A stretch of DNA of 6,831 bases from a bacterium (GTDB lineage: Bacteria > Electryoneota > Electryoneia > Electryoneales > Electryoneaceae). The position numbers and the translations under genes are program-made. Shown in pieces: positions 6,380 to 6,831 of this stretch. Numbering within the stretch: position 1 is the first letter of the stretch; each line of letters starts with the position of its first letter. The stretch lies in NCBI GenBank assembly GCA_014729955.1, contig WJJA01000122.1:1-6831 (forward strand). The letters are read 5' to 3'. The notes beneath the pieces are model-generated. The model saw only the letters and a list, made by a program, of their open reading frames with translations. It was not told the origin of the DNA and did not search any database.

Positions 6380-6831
6380 TGAAAATCCCTCACCGGTACC
6401 AGGTTCGCCTTGCTCTGCACCATCGTGACCGGCATCTCTTCCCCCTCGAAAGAAACTTTAACGCGACGATCATGCGTCTTGTAAGGTTCTACGGAAAGCA
6501 CGATGCCCCGGCCGAAGCGGGTATGCTCCACCAGTTCACCGACACGAAGCGCAGGCATATCCTCGAGTGCTACGCGGGTGCCGCTATCGCCACGCCACGG
6601 TTTCGCTTCGGCAGAACCATCCGCACGCCTCCAGGACAGCGTTCCGCCGAGTGGGCCGGATTGTCCCGTGTCTGCAAACACTGATCCGAATCGTGCCTGT
6701 TTGTCCTGACGGTCCAGCAGGGTATCGTCAATTTCCGAAAGATATACGCTTGCGGATCGTGAATCCGACCGTCCCCACAAGGTCCGCTGCCGTGCCCAGG
6801 TTAAGCACAGTTCGTCCCGTGCACGTGTTAC
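6376..6831 (-). CDS. uvrD: UvrD/PcrA-type ATP-dependent DNA helicase, C-terminal fragment (5' part outside window)
   Basis: The last 151 residues of a superfamily 1A 3'-5' DNA helicase; the reading frame is open to the window edge and ends in TGA. Seen: the fragment opens with VTRARDEL, which matches helicase motif VI, whose arginine contacts the ATP phosphate. It continues with LTWARQRTLWG and SASVYLSEI, the usual UvrD/PcrA stretch after motif VI. Residues about 40-92 are a variable, polar linker. Residues about 95-147 (LRVGELVEHTRFGRGIVLSV to LVPV) match the C-terminal Tudor-like domain. In characterised PcrA/UvrD this domain binds RNA polymerase, which links the helicase to transcription-coupled repair and R-loop removal. 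Everything upstream (Walker A, DExx box, 1B/2B domains) lies outside the window, so whether it is UvrD, PcrA or a close paralogue cannot be settled. The last four bases overlap the next gene as ATGA. Family assignment is confident; the exact role is inferred. Confidence 0.9.
   Translation of the reverse strand, partial: VTRARDELCLTWARQRTLWGRSDSRSASVYLSEIDDTLLDRQDKQARFGSVFADTGQSGPLGGTLSWRRADGSAEAKPWRGDSGTRVALEDMPALRVGELVEHTRFGRGIVLSVEPYKTHDRRVKVSFEGEEMPVTMVQSKANLVPVRDFQ
6386..6390 (-). promoter_or_regulatory. Ribosome binding site of the TPR gene
   Basis: AGGGA on the minus strand, six bases before the first ATG and inside the last codons of the helicase gene. With the ATGA stop/start overlap it supports the first of the two adjacent ATG codons and suggests translational coupling. 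Confidence 0.65.

Noticed and set aside
1..6831. Search for mobile elements, CRISPR arrays, tRNA genes, toxin-antitoxin or defence systems
   Set aside because: No terminal repeats, regularly spaced DNA repeats, tRNA-like cloverleaf, transposase or nuclease motifs were seen; nearly all bases are taken by the four minus-strand genes.

Overview
The window holds four protein genes, all on the minus strand and tightly packed, from an undetermined bacterium. Read in the direction of transcription (right to left) they are: the C-terminal end of a UvrD/PcrA-type DNA helicase (6376-6831, 5' part outside the window); a very large exported tetratricopeptide-repeat (TPR) protein of 1236 residues (2669-6379); nadC, quinolinate phosphoribosyltransferase (1795-2667); and a glycoside hydrolase family 57 alpha-glucan branching enzyme (1-1677, its 3' end outside the window).

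The helicase stop and the TPR start overlap as ATGA. The TPR stop and the nadC start are one base apart. These three genes therefore look like a single, translationally coupled transcription unit. nadC and the GH57 gene are separated by 117 bases that contain several inverted repeats, one of which spans the nadC stop codon; this gap is the only real non-coding stretch. I saw no tRNA, rRNA, CRISPR array, insertion sequence or attachment site.

The sequence points to a bacterium of moderate GC content with purine-rich Shine-Dalgarno sites. A Sec-type signal peptide on a large soluble TPR protein with YbgF/BamD-like 'YPxSP' repeat ends suggests a diderm (Gram-negative-type) envelope. GH57 branching enzymes are widespread in thermophiles, Cyanobacteria, Planctomycetes, Chloroflexi and FCB-related lineages. 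I cannot name a phylum from this.

The genes do not form one obvious pathway. The helicase acts in DNA repair and transcription-coupled processes, NadC makes nicotinate mononucleotide for NAD, and the GH57 enzyme makes branch points in glycogen-like storage glucan. The TPR protein has no recognisable catalytic domain. Its most notable property is a strikingly regular 37-residue repeat register over much of its length. Overall this looks like a housekeeping region with one poorly characterised, large envelope protein, not a mobile or defence locus.
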